A DNA stretch of 64,000 bases from the NCBI RefSeq assembly GCF_000374845.1, contig NZ_KB895414.1, positions 372,001-436,000 of the forward strand. The letters run 5' to 3'. The stretch comes from Paenibacillus terrigena DSM 21567. GTDB lineage: Bacteria > Bacillota > Bacilli > Paenibacillales > Paenibacillaceae. The translations under genes and the position numbers were made by a program. Shown here in pieces: positions 8,347 through 17,391 of this stretch. Every line of letters begins with the position of its first letter. Positions within the stretch are counted from its first letter, which is position 1. The notes below the pieces were generated by a model. The model made no database searches, was not told where the DNA came from, and was given only the letters and a program-made list of their open reading frames with translations.

Positions 8347-9894
8347 CTATTTGAACACTGGGTCTTTGAATTGAGATAATTTCGTTAAAGAGTCTTGCTC
8401 AACATCTGCATGCAAACTGTTACCATGGGAATCCATCGTTACAATCGCTGCAAACCCTTCAACCTGCAAATGCCACATCGCCTCTGGTATACCGAACTCC
8501 ATAAAGTCCACACCATTTACCTTGTTCAGGCATTGCGCATAGTATTGCGCTGCGCCGCCGATAGCATTCAGATAGACTGCACCATGTTCTTGCAGTGCCG
8601 CGAGCGTCTTTGCACCCATGCCGCCTTTACCGATAACCGCACGGATTCCGAACTTCTTAATAATATCGCCTTGGTAAGGTTCCTCACGAATGCTCGTCGT
8701 CGGTCCAGCAGCCTTCACATGCCAGCCGTCCTCATCCTTCAGCATGACAGGTCCGCAGTGGTAGATCACCGCACCATTCAAATCAATCGGTGCATCGTGA
8801 TCCATCAAATATTTATGAAGCGCATCTCGGCCCGTGTGCATTTCCCCATTAATTACAACAACATCTCCAACGCGAAGGGAGCGAATTTGCTCTTCTGTAA
8901 TCGGCGTTGTGAGTACAACTTCACGGCGTTCCGTCGGTTCAACTTCACGAACCTCTTCTTCAGCAGCGTCGTTCATCGTCACTTCTGTACCTTGCTCATA
9001 GATCCATTCTTGAATTTCACCATTATCTGCGTTAAGCAATACCCCTTGTCTGCGGTAAGCCCAACAGTTGTATGCCACGGATACGAAGAAGCTTGCTGGA
9101 AGACGATCCATCACGCCGACTTTACAGCCCAGCAGCGATACTTGTCCGCCGAAGCCCATCGTTCCGATCCCTAATTTGTTCGCATTCTCCAAAATATATT
9201 CTTCAAGCTTCGCCAGATCTTCAACCTCGTTCACATCATCGACATGACGGAACAATTGCTGCTTCGCCAGTTCATATCCCGTTGTCCGATCTCCACCGAT
9301 TCCAACGCCGATAAACCCTGCGCTACAGCCTTGGCCTTGCGCTTGATAGACGGCATGCATAATACATTTGCGAATCCCATCAAGATCGCGTCCCGCTTTG
9401 CCGAGCCCTTCGAGTTCGGTTGGCAGACTATATTGGATATTTTTGTTCTCGCAGCCGCCGCCTTTGAGTATAAGGCGTACATCAATATCATCCCGTTCCC
9501 ATTGCTCGAAATGAATGACCGGCACACCAGGACCGATATTATCACCGGAGTTCGCACCTGTTAATGAGTTCACAGAGTTGGGACGCAGTTTGCCGTTCTT
9601 CGTCGCACGTTGAATGGCACTTTTGATTTGCTGCTTCATTACGATTTGGTTGGCCCCAACGGGGGTATGAACGATAAATGTCGGCATCCCGGTGTCTTGG
9701 CAAATCGGAGACACGTTACATTCCGCCATCTCAATATTCTGAGCGATTGTCGATAGCGCAATCCCTGCACGGGTCGCCTGATCTTCCGCCTCACGCGCTC
9801 TCTTCACTGCACGCCGTACATCCGCCGGCAAATTCGTCGAAGTCTCTACAATCAACTGATAGACGCTCTCTTCAAACTGCTGCATGTTGTCCAT
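8347..9894 (-). CDS. fumA: Class I (iron-sulfur) fumarate hydratase
   Basis: A 515-residue single-chain enzyme joining the alpha and beta regions of class I fumarases. Diagnostic features are VSPICQDTGMPTFIVHTPVG with the first cluster cysteine (Cys65), KGGGCENKN, GQGCSAGFIGVGIGGDRTTG, and in the C-terminal half GPTTSIREEPYQGDII and KGGMGAKTLAAL. It converts fumarate to malate in the cytosolic TCA cycle using an oxygen-sensitive [4Fe-4S] cluster. Many Bacillota instead use a class II fumarase, which may lie elsewhere. The start follows GAGGGGAAA. The gene shares a region with mdh, icd and citZ but is separated from them by yfbR on the other strand. A tartrate dehydratase activity cannot be excluded. 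Confidence 0.87.
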   Translation of the reverse strand: MDNMQQFEESVYQLIVETSTNLPADVRRAVKRAREAEDQATRAGIALSTIAQNIEMAECNVSPICQDTGMPTFIVHTPVGANQIVMKQQIKSAIQRATKNGKLRPNSVNSLTGANSGDNIGPGVPVIHFEQWERDDIDVRLILKGGGCENKNIQYSLPTELEGLGKAGRDLDGIRKCIMHAVYQAQGQGCSAGFIGVGIGGDRTTGYELAKQQLFRHVDDVNEVEDLAKLEEYILENANKLGIGTMGFGGQVSLLGCKVGVMDRLPASFFVSVAYNCWAYRRQGVLLNADNGEIQEWIYEQGTEVTMNDAAEEEVREVEPTERREVVLTTPITEEQIRSLRVGDVVVINGEMHTGRDALHKYLMDHDAPIDLNGAVIYHCGPVMLKDEDGWHVKAAGPTTSIREEPYQGDIIKKFGIRAVIGKGGMGAKTLAALQEHGAVYLNAIGGAAQYYAQCLNKVNGVDFMEFGIPEAMWHLQVEGFAAIVTMDSHGNSLHADVEQDSLTKLSQFKDPVFK

Positions 9895-10078
9895 TTTCCC
9901 CTCTCATGATTCACGAGATCCTATTTTAACCATCGCTACTATCATAGCATAGCTAGCTGGATCTATAAACGCTTTCATGTCCAATGGATGTAAATTGTTG
10001 TTTAAAATAACCATTTCGAAGCTGACCCAGATCGACTATGATAGGAGTATACGAAAATGGATAAAGGAGCCCAAATGG

Positions 10079-10672
10079 ATGGAGAAGCATTTCTCAGCCT
10101 ATATGTATAGGCTTCGCTATATTGAACGATGGAGTCTTATGCGCAATGTCATGCCCGAGAATGTCGCTGAGCATTCTTATCATGTCGCCTTGCTGACGCA
10201 TATGCTCTGCACGATTGGCAATAGAGAGTTCAACCAGCAAGTGGATACCAATCAAGCCGTCACCATGGCACTGTTCCATGATGCGACGGAAGTCTTTACT
10301 GGGGATATCCCTACCCCTGTCAAACATCATAACCCACGAATTCTCGCGAACTTCCGTGAGATTGAAGATATTGCCTCAGAGCGATTAATTAGTATGGTTC
10401 CTAACACACTGCTGCCTGTATATGAGTCACTGCTCGACAGCAAGAGCGACCAACATCCCGAGCTTCGTGCTTATGTTAAAGCGGCCGATTTGCTGGACGC
10501 CTATCTCAAATGCGTCACCGAACTCACGGCAGGGAATCGGGAATTTGCTGAAGCGAAACGCCAGACCGAAGCGAAGCTTCAAGAACTGGCGATGCCAGAG
10601 GTCGACTACTTCCTGTCCTATCTCGCGCCTAGCTTCGAGAAGACATTGGATGAGTTGTCGGAGACAGAATAA
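10079..10672 (+). CDS. yfbR: YfbR-type 5'-deoxynucleotidase (HD domain)
   Basis: A 197-residue HD-superfamily protein closely following the E. coli YfbR pattern: RYIERWSLMRNVMPENVAEH near the start, the HD pair in ALFHDATEVFTGDIPTPVKH, KAADLLDAYLKC and a C-terminal PSFEKTLDELSE. YfbR removes phosphate from deoxynucleoside 5'-monophosphates and is metal dependent; His and Asp of the motif are present. The start at 10079 is chosen because AAAGGAG (10063-10069) lies nine bases upstream; the open frame extends further but without a ribosome site. It is a single-gene unit, divergent from the fumarase gene, with its own terminator. Confidence 0.85.
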   Translation: MEKHFSAYMYRLRYIERWSLMRNVMPENVAEHSYHVALLTHMLCTIGNREFNQQVDTNQAVTMALFHDATEVFTGDIPTPVKHHNPRILANFREIEDIASERLISMVPNTLLPVYESLLDSKSDQHPELRAYVKAADLLDAYLKCVTELTAGNREFAEAKRQTEAKLQELAMPEVDYFLSYLAPSFEKTLDELSETE

Positions 10673-10688
10673 TTTTTTAAAAAGTAAA

Positions 10689-10740
10689 AGAACCGTCGTT
10701 CCACAAGCCATTAGCGATGTGGAACGCGGTTCTATTTCTT
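10689..10740 (+). terminator. Rho-independent terminator after yfbR
   Basis: Arms AGAACCG and CGTTCCACA (from 10689) pair with TGTGGAACG and CGGTTCT (ending about 10733), with one bulge, followed by a T-rich stretch (ATTTCTTT). It lies 17 bases past the yfbR stop. Confidence 0.8.
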
Positions 10741-10813
10741 TCCTCTGCGGAGCGAACATGATTGGAAGCAGAGATCCTTTGTGATGGATTTACAGCTTAA
10801 GCTGCGAAGCAAC

Positions 10814-10940
10814 AACGGAGAGGAAGGTTGAAACTGGAGGAGTGAATACGTTCGCCTTTGTTTTCGGATTTCCCCCGTCGACGATTCATTCAAGAAATCC
10901 GAAAACAACAGCGGCCGGAAGTTCAACCTTTCTCGGAGTT
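10814..10940. repeat. Interspersed nested inverted repeat (about 130 bp)
   Basis: An inner perfect inverted repeat TTGTTTTCGGATTTC (10859-10873) with GAAATCCGAAAACAA (10894-10908) lies inside an imperfect outer pair, 10814-10832 with 10922-10940. The centre carries GATTCATTCAAG. No gene fits in 10741-11007. The form, a mobile-looking palindrome with a conserved ATTCATTCAA loop, resembles short non-coding elements scattered in Paenibacillus genomes. No target-site duplication was identified. Confidence 0.6.
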
Positions 10941-11007
10941 ACATTGCGCAGCCACCCACCAGTATATTCGAGAACAACATAGCACTGCGCACAATTATAT
11001 GAGCGAC

Positions 11008-11880
11008 CTATCCGTTCACAATGTCCCCGCCATTGACATGAATCATTTGCCCAGTGATATAGGATGCATCATCACTTGCGAGGAAGACATAGCTTGCAGC
11101 AAGCTCTTCCGGTTGACCTGGCCGTCCCATTGGCGTATCTGATCCAAAGGTACTAACCTGCTGTTCATCAAAGCTCGCAGGGATGAGTGGTGTCCAGATC
11201 GGCCCAGGTGCCACACCATTGACACGAATGCCCTGTGCGACTAAGGAACCGGCGAGCGAACGCGTGAAGGAGACAATCGCGCCCTTCGTTGCTGAATAAT
11301 CAATTAACTCTGGACTGCCTTTATAAGCCGTAATCGATGCCGTATTCACGATGCTGCTGCCCTGCTTCAGATGAGGGAGAGCCATCTTCGTCAAATGAAA
11401 ATAACCAAAAATATTCGTCTTAAAGGTTCGTAGCAGCTGAGCCGTCGTAATATCGGATAGTGACTTCTGCGGATATTGCTCAGCAGCATTGTTCACAACA
11501 ATATCGAGCTGATCCCATGCATCAATCACCTGCTTCACGGCTGTCTTACAGAAATGCTCCTCCCCAATATCACCACTAATGGCAATACACTGCCGCCCGA
11601 GCTGCTCGACGGCTTGCTTCGTCTCTTGTGCATCTTGCTCCTCATTAAGATAAAGAATGGCTACATCCGCGCCTTCTTTTGCGAAAGCAATCGCAACGGC
11701 TCTTCCAATCCCGCTATCTCCACCGGATATGATCGCTTTCTTGCCTGCTAATTTCCCAGCTGGTTTATAATTTTTGCCCTCAAAAGCAGGTCGCGGTGTC
11801 ATTTCTGCTTCAATGCCTGGCTGCTGATTCTGATGCTGTGGCGGGTTAATGGCTTTTTGCTTGGGCTGACTTTGTGGCAT
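11008..11880 (-). CDS. Short-chain dehydrogenase/reductase, general-stress type
   Basis: A 290-residue SDR of the extended-N-terminus subgroup found in Bacillus stress proteins (YdaD/YhxC/YhdF-like). A proline/glutamine-rich leader of about 40 residues precedes the Rossmann motif GGDSGIGRAVA. The catalytic set is visible: NNAAEQ, Ser in NTASITAYKG, and YSATKGA with the Tyr-x-x-x-Lys pair. The C-terminal GRPGQPEELA and YITGQMIHVNGG complete the SDR pattern. It should reduce or oxidise a small carbonyl/alcohol substrate with NAD(P); the substrate is unknown. It is a single-gene unit with its own ribosome site (AGGAGG), downstream of the mdh terminator. Confidence 0.8.
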   Translation of the reverse strand: MPQSQPKQKAINPPQHQNQQPGIEAEMTPRPAFEGKNYKPAGKLAGKKAIISGGDSGIGRAVAIAFAKEGADVAILYLNEEQDAQETKQAVEQLGRQCIAISGDIGEEHFCKTAVKQVIDAWDQLDIVVNNAAEQYPQKSLSDITTAQLLRTFKTNIFGYFHLTKMALPHLKQGSSIVNTASITAYKGSPELIDYSATKGAIVSFTRSLAGSLVAQGIRVNGVAPGPIWTPLIPASFDEQQVSTFGSDTPMGRPGQPEELAASYVFLASDDASYITGQMIHVNGGDIVNG

Positions 11881-11950
11881 ATTCGTTCCTCCTACACTAA
11901 CATATTCCTTGGTAGGTTACCCCGAATTGGCTGGCCTATAACAACATAGC

Positions 11951-11982
11951 AAAAACCCCGAGACCATGTGATGGTCTCGGGG
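11951..11982 (-). terminator. Rho-independent terminator of the citZ-icd-mdh group
   Basis: Perfect 11-bp stem CCCCGAGACCA (11956-11966) with TGGTCTCGGGG (11972-11982), loop of five bases, followed on the minus strand by a run of T (11951-11955). It sits 25 bases past the mdh stop. Confidence 0.9.
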
Positions 11983-12007
11983 TCCTCATTATATATGGGA
12001 GATGGAA

Positions 12008-12949
12008 TTAACCTTGAACGACTTTGATTACGTTACGTACGGAATCAGCCGATTTATCAAGCGCCGCTTTCTCATCTGCAGTCAATTCAAGTTCGAATAT
12101 TTTCTCGATACCGTTACCGCCAAGGATAGTCGGTACACCTAAGAACAAGTTGTCATAGCCATATTCGCCTTCTAGCAATGCGATAACTGGAATGATACGT
12201 TTCTTGTCCTTGATGATCGCTTCAGTCATTTGAACCAAGGAAGCTGCTGGTGCATAGTATGCACTGCCGTTACCGAGCAGGTTCACGATTTCGCCGCCAC
12301 CAACGCGTGTACGTTGAACGATTGCTTCAATTCGATCAGCTGCAATCAATTTCTCGATTGGAATACCGCCTACGTTCGAGTAACGAACGAGTGGTACCAT
12401 GTCGTCGCCGTGGCCACCAAGTACGAAACCACGAACATCTTCGACCGATACATTGAGTTCTTGCGCGATGAATGTGCAATAGCGAGCTGTATCCAGAACA
12501 CCGGATTGACCGATAACACGGTTTTTAGGGAAACCAAGTGTCTCGAACGCTGCAAATGTCATGGCGTCAACGGGGTTACTAAGGATGATGACAATCGAAT
12601 CTGGGCAATATTTTTTAATATTTTCACAGACCGATCTCACGATACCTGCGTTTGTGTTCACAAGGTCATCACGGCTCATGCCCGGTTTGCGAGCAATCCC
12701 TGCCGTTATGATCACGATATCGGAATCTGCTGTATCTTCGTAATTGGAAGTACCGATGATGTTGCTATCGAAGCCTTGTACTGGACTAGCTTCCAACATA
12801 TCAAGCGCTTTGCCTTTCGTTGGGTTCTCAAGTTGAGGAATATCAAGCAATACAACATCCCCAAGCTCTTTTTGTGCAAGCATAAGTGCTGTAGTTGCTC
12901 CTGTAAACCCTGCGCCAACGACGGTAATTTTCTTACGTTGAATAGCCAT
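12008..12949 (-). CDS. mdh: Malate dehydrogenase
   Basis: A 313-residue LDH-like malate dehydrogenase. The NAD-binding glycine motif is [11 protein letters not shown]; the substrate arginine loop is [17 protein letters not shown]; the active-site His is in [13 protein letters not shown]. Malate rather than lactate specificity is supported by the Arg in the mobile loop ([10 protein letters not shown]). It oxidises malate to oxaloacetate, the last TCA step. It lies 27 bases after icd and ends the citZ-icd-mdh order known from B. subtilis, with a strong terminator behind it. Confidence 0.95.
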   Translation of the reverse strand: MAIQRKKITVVGAGFTGATTALMLAQKELGDVVLLDIPQLENPTKGKALDMLEASPVQGFDSNIIGTSNYEDTADSDIVIITAGIARKPGMSRDDLVNTNAGIVRSVCENIKKYCPDSIVIILSNPVDAMTFAAFETLGFPKNRVIGQSGVLDTARYCTFIAQELNVSVEDVRGFVLGGHGDDMVPLVRYSNVGGIPIEKLIAADRIEAIVQRTRVGGGEIVNLLGNGSAYYAPAASLVQMTEAIIKDKKRIIPVIALLEGEYGYDNLFLGVPTILGGNGIEKIFELELTADEKAALDKSADSVRNVIKVVQG

Positions 12950-12976
12950 GATTACGATTGCCCCCCTTAAATGTAA

Positions 12977-14269
12977 CTACATGTTTTTGATAATTTCATC
13001 TGCAAATGCAGAGCATTTCACTTCTGTAGCGCCTTCCATGAGGCGGGCAAAATCGTAAGTTACTGTCTTATTGTTAATGGATGTCGCCATCCCTTTGTAG
13101 ATGAGGTCAGCCGCTTCCTGCCAGCCCAAATGCTCAAGAAGCATAACGCCGGAAAGGATAACAGAACCTGGGTTAACTACGTCAAGGTCTGCATATTTCG
13201 GAGCTGTACCATGTGTAGCTTCGAAGATCGCGTGTCCAGTTACATAGTTGATGTTCGCTCCTGGCGCGATACCGATACCGCCCACTTGCGCTGCAAGTGC
13301 ATCGGACAAGTAGTCACCGTTCAAGTTGAGCGTAGCGATCACGTCGAAATCTGTTGGACGCGTCAATACTTGCTGCAATGCGATGTCCGCGATTGCGTCT
13401 TTAACAAGAATTGCACCTGCTGCAAGCGCATCAGCTTGTGCTTTGTTCGCTGCGTCTACGCCGTCAGCTGCTTTGATGCGATCATATTGATCCCATGTGA
13501 ATACTTTATCGCCGAACTCTTGCTCAGCCACTTCATATCCCCAGTTCTTGAACGCGCCTTCTGTGAACTTCATGATGTTCCCCTTATGTACAAGGGTTAC
13601 ACTCTTACGTTCATGTTTAATTGCATATTCTACGGCAGCGCGTACCAAACGTTTGGAACCCTCTTCGGATACAGGCTTAATACCAATACCAGAAGTCTCT
13701 GGGAAGCGAATTTTCTTCACACCCATTTCTTGTTGCAAGAATTCAAGCATTTTCTTCACTTCAGCGGAACCGGAAGCATACTCGATTCCAGCATAGATAT
13801 CTTCTGTATTCTCACGGAAAATAACCATGTCTACAAGCTCAGGACGTTTCACCGGCGAAGGTACGCCGTCGAAATAACGAACTGGACGCAAGCAAGTATA
13901 CAAATCTAGTTCTTGACGAAGTGCCACGTTCAAGGAACGAATACCGCCGCCGATTGGCGTTGTAAGAGGTCCTTTGATCGCTACGATATATTCACGAATT
14001 GCTGTTAATGTATCATTTGGCAACCATTCGCCGTACGCATTGAATGCTTTCTCCCCTGCGAACACTTCGTACCAAGCGATTTTCTTGTCGCCGTTGTAAG
14101 CTTTCTCTACCGCTGCATCTAGCACGCGTTTGGAAGCTTTCCAGATATCACGGCCTGTGCCGTCGCCTTCGATGAACGGAATGATCGGGTTGCTAGGAAC
14201 CTGAAGTTTCCCGTTATCGATTGTAATTTTGTCGCCTTCTGTTGGTAAAGCAAATTTCTCAAGTTGCAT
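12977..14269 (-). CDS. icd: NADP-type isocitrate dehydrogenase
   Basis: A 430-residue enzyme of the bacterial homodimeric ICDH class. It has the phosphorylatable-loop region [20 protein letters not shown] as [18 protein letters not shown], the arginine-rich substrate site [23 protein letters not shown], and [20 protein letters not shown] near the metal site. It converts isocitrate to 2-oxoglutarate with CO2 release, most likely using NADP. It follows citZ by 69 bases and has a good ribosome site (AAGGAGG). Confidence 0.94.
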   Translation of the reverse strand: MQLEKFALPTEGDKITIDNGKLQVPSNPIIPFIEGDGTGRDIWKASKRVLDAAVEKAYNGDKKIAWYEVFAGEKAFNAYGEWLPNDTLTAIREYIVAIKGPLTTPIGGGIRSLNVALRQELDLYTCLRPVRYFDGVPSPVKRPELVDMVIFRENTEDIYAGIEYASGSAEVKKMLEFLQQEMGVKKIRFPETSGIGIKPVSEEGSKRLVRAAVEYAIKHERKSVTLVHKGNIMKFTEGAFKNWGYEVAEQEFGDKVFTWDQYDRIKAADGVDAANKAQADALAAGAILVKDAIADIALQQVLTRPTDFDVIATLNLNGDYLSDALAAQVGGIGIAPGANINYVTGHAIFEATHGTAPKYADLDVVNPGSVILSGVMLLEHLGWQEAADLIYKGMATSINNKTVTYDFARLMEGATEVKCSAFADEIIKNM

Positions 14270-14338
14270 GAATTAAATCCTCCTTCATCTTCTTACAAAT
14301 TCTTTCTATCAATACTACCTATGATCATACCTGAAAAA

Positions 14339-15451
14339 TTAACGATTTTGAATCGGAATATATTTTTGATTCGTGAGACCTGTATATTCTGCACGAGGAC
14401 GGATGAGACGGTTGTTCTCATACTGCTCCAAGATATGCGCTGTCCATCCAGATACACGGCTAATTGCAAAGATTGGTGTAAATAGCTCACGTTGAATGCC
14501 AAGAATCGTGTAAACCGAAGCAGAGTAGAAATCAACATTCGGCTTGAGGCCCTTCTGGCCTGTTACCATCTCTTCAATGCGAACAGACATATCGTACAAT
14601 TCCGTGTTGCCTTGCAGCTGGCTCAAATCCTGTGACATCTTCTGCAAGTGCTTCGCACGCGGATCGCCGCCCTTATACACGCGATGTCCGAAGCCCATAA
14701 TTTTCTCTTTGTTATCCAGCTTCGTCTGTACATAATCTTCAACACGATCGAAGGATCCGATCTCTTCGAGCATCACCATAACCGCTTCGTTCGCTCCGCC
14801 GTGAAGAGGTCCCTTCAACGCGCCAATAGCTGATGTCACACCAGAATAGATATCTGACAACGTCGCAACCGTTACGCGAGCAGCGAATGTGGAAGCATTC
14901 AATTCGTGGTCTGCATGAAGAACGAGAGCTTGGTTTAGCGCTTTCACAGCTAGTTCGCTAGGTTCCTCACCGTTTAGCATGTACAAAAAGTTATGCGCGA
15001 TGGACACACCGGATTTCGGCGCAATTGGCTCAAGACCTGCACGAAGACGTGACAAAGTAGCTACAATTGTCGGCAATTGTGCTTGAAGCTTAATCGCTTT
15101 CCGGAAATTCGCTTCAGAACTCATTTCATTCGCTGTTTCATCATACAAAGCAAGTGCAGAGACGGCTGATCGCAATGCTGCCATCGTGTTCGTCCCCGTA
15201 GGATATAATCTCATTTGTTCAACCAATTCGGATGGAATCGCAGCGGATTCACTTAGGTCGCGAAGTAATTGATCCAATTCGGATTGCACAGGGAATCTTC
15301 CATACCAGAGTAAATAGATTACTTCTTCAAAAGATGCATGTACTGCAAGATCATCAATATTATAGCCACGGTATGTCAGAACACCGTCAATAATGGAGCT
15401 GATCGATGAAGTTGTTGCAACAATTCCTTCCAAGCCTTTTGTCGCTGTCAT
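14339..15451 (-). CDS. citZ: Citrate synthase
   Basis: A 370-residue type I-like bacterial citrate synthase. The N-terminal GLEGIVATTSSISSIIDG and GYNIDDLAVHASFEEVIYLL are typical, as are the active-site histidines in LHADHELNAST and GPLHGGANEAVM, and GFGHRVYKGGDPRAKHL. It condenses oxaloacetate and acetyl-CoA into citrate, the entry step of the TCA cycle. The ribosome site is AAAGGAGAG before the ATG. A candidate CcpA site lies about 75 bases upstream. The 2-methylcitrate synthase activity of some homologues cannot be excluded, but the icd/mdh context favours citrate synthase. Confidence 0.93.
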   Translation of the reverse strand: MTATKGLEGIVATTSSISSIIDGVLTYRGYNIDDLAVHASFEEVIYLLWYGRFPVQSELDQLLRDLSESAAIPSELVEQMRLYPTGTNTMAALRSAVSALALYDETANEMSSEANFRKAIKLQAQLPTIVATLSRLRAGLEPIAPKSGVSIAHNFLYMLNGEEPSELAVKALNQALVLHADHELNASTFAARVTVATLSDIYSGVTSAIGALKGPLHGGANEAVMVMLEEIGSFDRVEDYVQTKLDNKEKIMGFGHRVYKGGDPRAKHLQKMSQDLSQLQGNTELYDMSVRIEEMVTGQKGLKPNVDFYSASVYTILGIQRELFTPIFAISRVSGWTAHILEQYENNRLIRPRAEYTGLTNQKYIPIQNR

Positions 15452-15525
15452 ATACTTCTCTCCTTTGCAATGTTAGCGAAATAAACGTTAAAAAAAGATA
15501 AAGCAGCGTGAAATTTGTCTGAAAA

Positions 15526-15539
15526 TGAAAGCGGTTGCC
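15526..15539. promoter_or_regulatory. Candidate catabolite-responsive element (CcpA site) upstream of citZ
   Basis: TGAAAGCGGTTGCC matches the cre consensus TGWAARCGYTWNCW at all but two positions. It lies about 75 bases from the citZ start. CcpA is known to repress citZ in B. subtilis, which makes the position sensible, but two mismatches leave doubt. Confidence 0.4.
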
Positions 15540-15732
15540 GATTAGATACCTCTATTTGTCAATACTTATTGCTATACTAATAATATAAGACTTTGGATGT
15601 TATGTGAACATGAAAAGACGGAAAAGCGAATAGAATTGTTTATCACACCCATCATCTTTTTTTGTAACATATTTCATAGAAGCTATTATTGATGGTACAA
15701 TAAGCGAAAATCTTCAAAAAAGGGGCATCCGC

Positions 15733-17271
15733 ATGCGCAATTCATTAAGCATCGGCATCATTGACATCGGATCCAACTCCATTCGTCTCGTCGTATACAA
15801 TCGTTCAGAGAACGGGGCCTTCCAAGTCATTGATGAGAATAAGTACGCAGCAAGACTTAGTCAGCTTGTCGATTCGGAGAATAAGATCGATTTGGATCAG
15901 CTTCAACCTTTGATTGAACGTTTAAATCATTTCAAACGGATATGTGAAATCCATCAAGCAGATACAATCCGCGTAGCAGCGACAGCTGCGATACGCAATG
16001 CGGGCAACCGCAATGCGCTCATAACGTATTTGCAACAACATACTGGCTTAACGATCGAGGTATTATCCGGCGAGCAGGAAGCCTACTACGGATTTATTAG
16101 TATGGCGAACACCATGGATGTCCAAGACGGATTTCTTATAGACATTGGCGGTGGCAGCTCCGAAATCACATTATTTAGAAATCGTAAAATTGTGAATAGT
16201 GTGTCCTTCCCGTTTGGTTGTGTAAACACATCTAGAACATTCGGGCAGAGTGATCCGCTCTCCGATTCAGATATGAAACGAATACAATCCATGGTAAAAC
16301 AAGCTATTCAACAGGAGCCGTGGCTTACCAATGCACCTGGCTTGCCTATGATCGGTTTAGGAGGGGCTGCTCGTACCATTGCCAAAATAGAGCAGCTGCG
16401 TACGAAATACCCTCTCCAGCGTATTCATCAATACCAAATGGAATCCGAGCAAGTGTCAGACATGTTGGAGCGACTACGAGATCTCCCGCTCGCACAGCGC
16501 ACCAGTGTGCCCGGATTGTCCAAAGACCGTGCGGATATCATTATCCCAGGCATAATTATTCTACAGACGATGTTCCAGCATTGTGGTTGCAGTCATTATA
16601 TGATGAGCGGCTCTGGCATTCGAGATGGCATGTTCTACGAGACCATTATGCCGGAAGCACCGATTGTCCCGAACGTATTGGAATATAGCCTGAGAAACTT
16701 GGTAGCTCTGCATTTATCCGCTTTACCAAGGGATCATGTCGAACAGGTTAACCGGCTTGGGAATCAGCTCTTCCATAGCCTTCATGAGGACAAGCAATTT
16801 AAGTTAACTGTGCAGGACGGGCTGTATTTGCACATCAGCTCCTTGCTCTATCGAATCGGTACCATCATTGATTATTACGGGTACAGTCAGCATACGTTCT
16901 ATCTGATCATGAATGCACGTCTTTATGGTTTGACGCATCGGGAGCTAATCCTATGTGCCATGATTGCCTCATACACGACCAAGAGCCGTGCGCGTCAAGT
17001 CGTTGCCGAGTACAAAGAAATACTTGATGAGAGTGATTATCCACGACTATGCAAGCTAGGGTCTTTGTTGCAGCTTGCTATTGCACTCGACAAAAGTGAA
17101 ACGCAATCCATAGAATCATTAAACATTCAGATTCGAAAAAACAAATTGCGAATTCAGGCCTTGCACCATCACGGTATCAGTATCGCGTTTGAACAAATGG
17201 AAGTGCAAGGTGTAGCAAAGGAGTTCAAAAAGGCGTGGGATCTTACCCCTATACTAACATCTGAGCTTTGA
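15733..17271 (+). CDS. ppx: Ppx/GppA-family exopolyphosphatase
   Basis: A 512-residue protein with the actin-like fold of exopolyphosphatases: phosphate-binding GIIDIGSNSIRLVVYN at the N-terminus, RVAATAAIRNAGN, SGEQEAYYGF with the catalytic glutamate, and the second glycine loop FLIDIGGGSSEI. Residues beyond about 310 form the HD-like helical C-terminal part found in long members. It should hydrolyse terminal phosphates of polyphosphate or pppGpp. It is convergent with ppk and shares a terminator with it, placing the making and breaking of polyphosphate side by side. No PhoP box was seen before it, unlike ppk. The 280-base gap to citZ holds divergent promoters and little else. Confidence 0.88.
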   Translation: MRNSLSIGIIDIGSNSIRLVVYNRSENGAFQVIDENKYAARLSQLVDSENKIDLDQLQPLIERLNHFKRICEIHQADTIRVAATAAIRNAGNRNALITYLQQHTGLTIEVLSGEQEAYYGFISMANTMDVQDGFLIDIGGGSSEITLFRNRKIVNSVSFPFGCVNTSRTFGQSDPLSDSDMKRIQSMVKQAIQQEPWLTNAPGLPMIGLGGAARTIAKIEQLRTKYPLQRIHQYQMESEQVSDMLERLRDLPLAQRTSVPGLSKDRADIIIPGIIILQTMFQHCGCSHYMMSGSGIRDGMFYETIMPEAPIVPNVLEYSLRNLVALHLSALPRDHVEQVNRLGNQLFHSLHEDKQFKLTVQDGLYLHISSLLYRIGTIIDYYGYSQHTFYLIMNARLYGLTHRELILCAMIASYTTKSRARQVVAEYKEILDESDYPRLCKLGSLLQLAIALDKSETQSIESLNIQIRKNKLRIQALHHHGISIAFEQMEVQGVAKEFKKAWDLTPILTSEL

Positions 17272-17310
17272 ACCGCTCGTCTCATCTTGATTCGCTTTAC
17301 GATGAACCAA

Positions 17311-17357
17311 AAACAGGGTGTTCTCCGAACTGTCACAAGCTCGGAGAACACCCTGTT
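17311..17357. terminator. Bidirectional terminator between ppx and ppk
   Basis: A 17-bp stem, AAACAGGGTGTTCTCCGA (17311-17328) with TCGGAGAACACCCTGTTT (17341-17358), with A-rich and T-rich flanks on both sides. It can end transcription from both convergent genes. Confidence 0.88.
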
Positions 17358-17391
17358 TGCGTTATTTCTTTCGCCCTACGATTCTCAATTA

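Noticed and set aside
8395-9174. 259-codon frame opposite the fumarase gene
   Set aside because: Cysteine- and histidine-rich antisense of a strongly recognised enzyme, no ribosome site.
13130-13909. 259-codon frame opposite icd
   Set aside because: Antisense of a well-supported gene with no recognisable fold.
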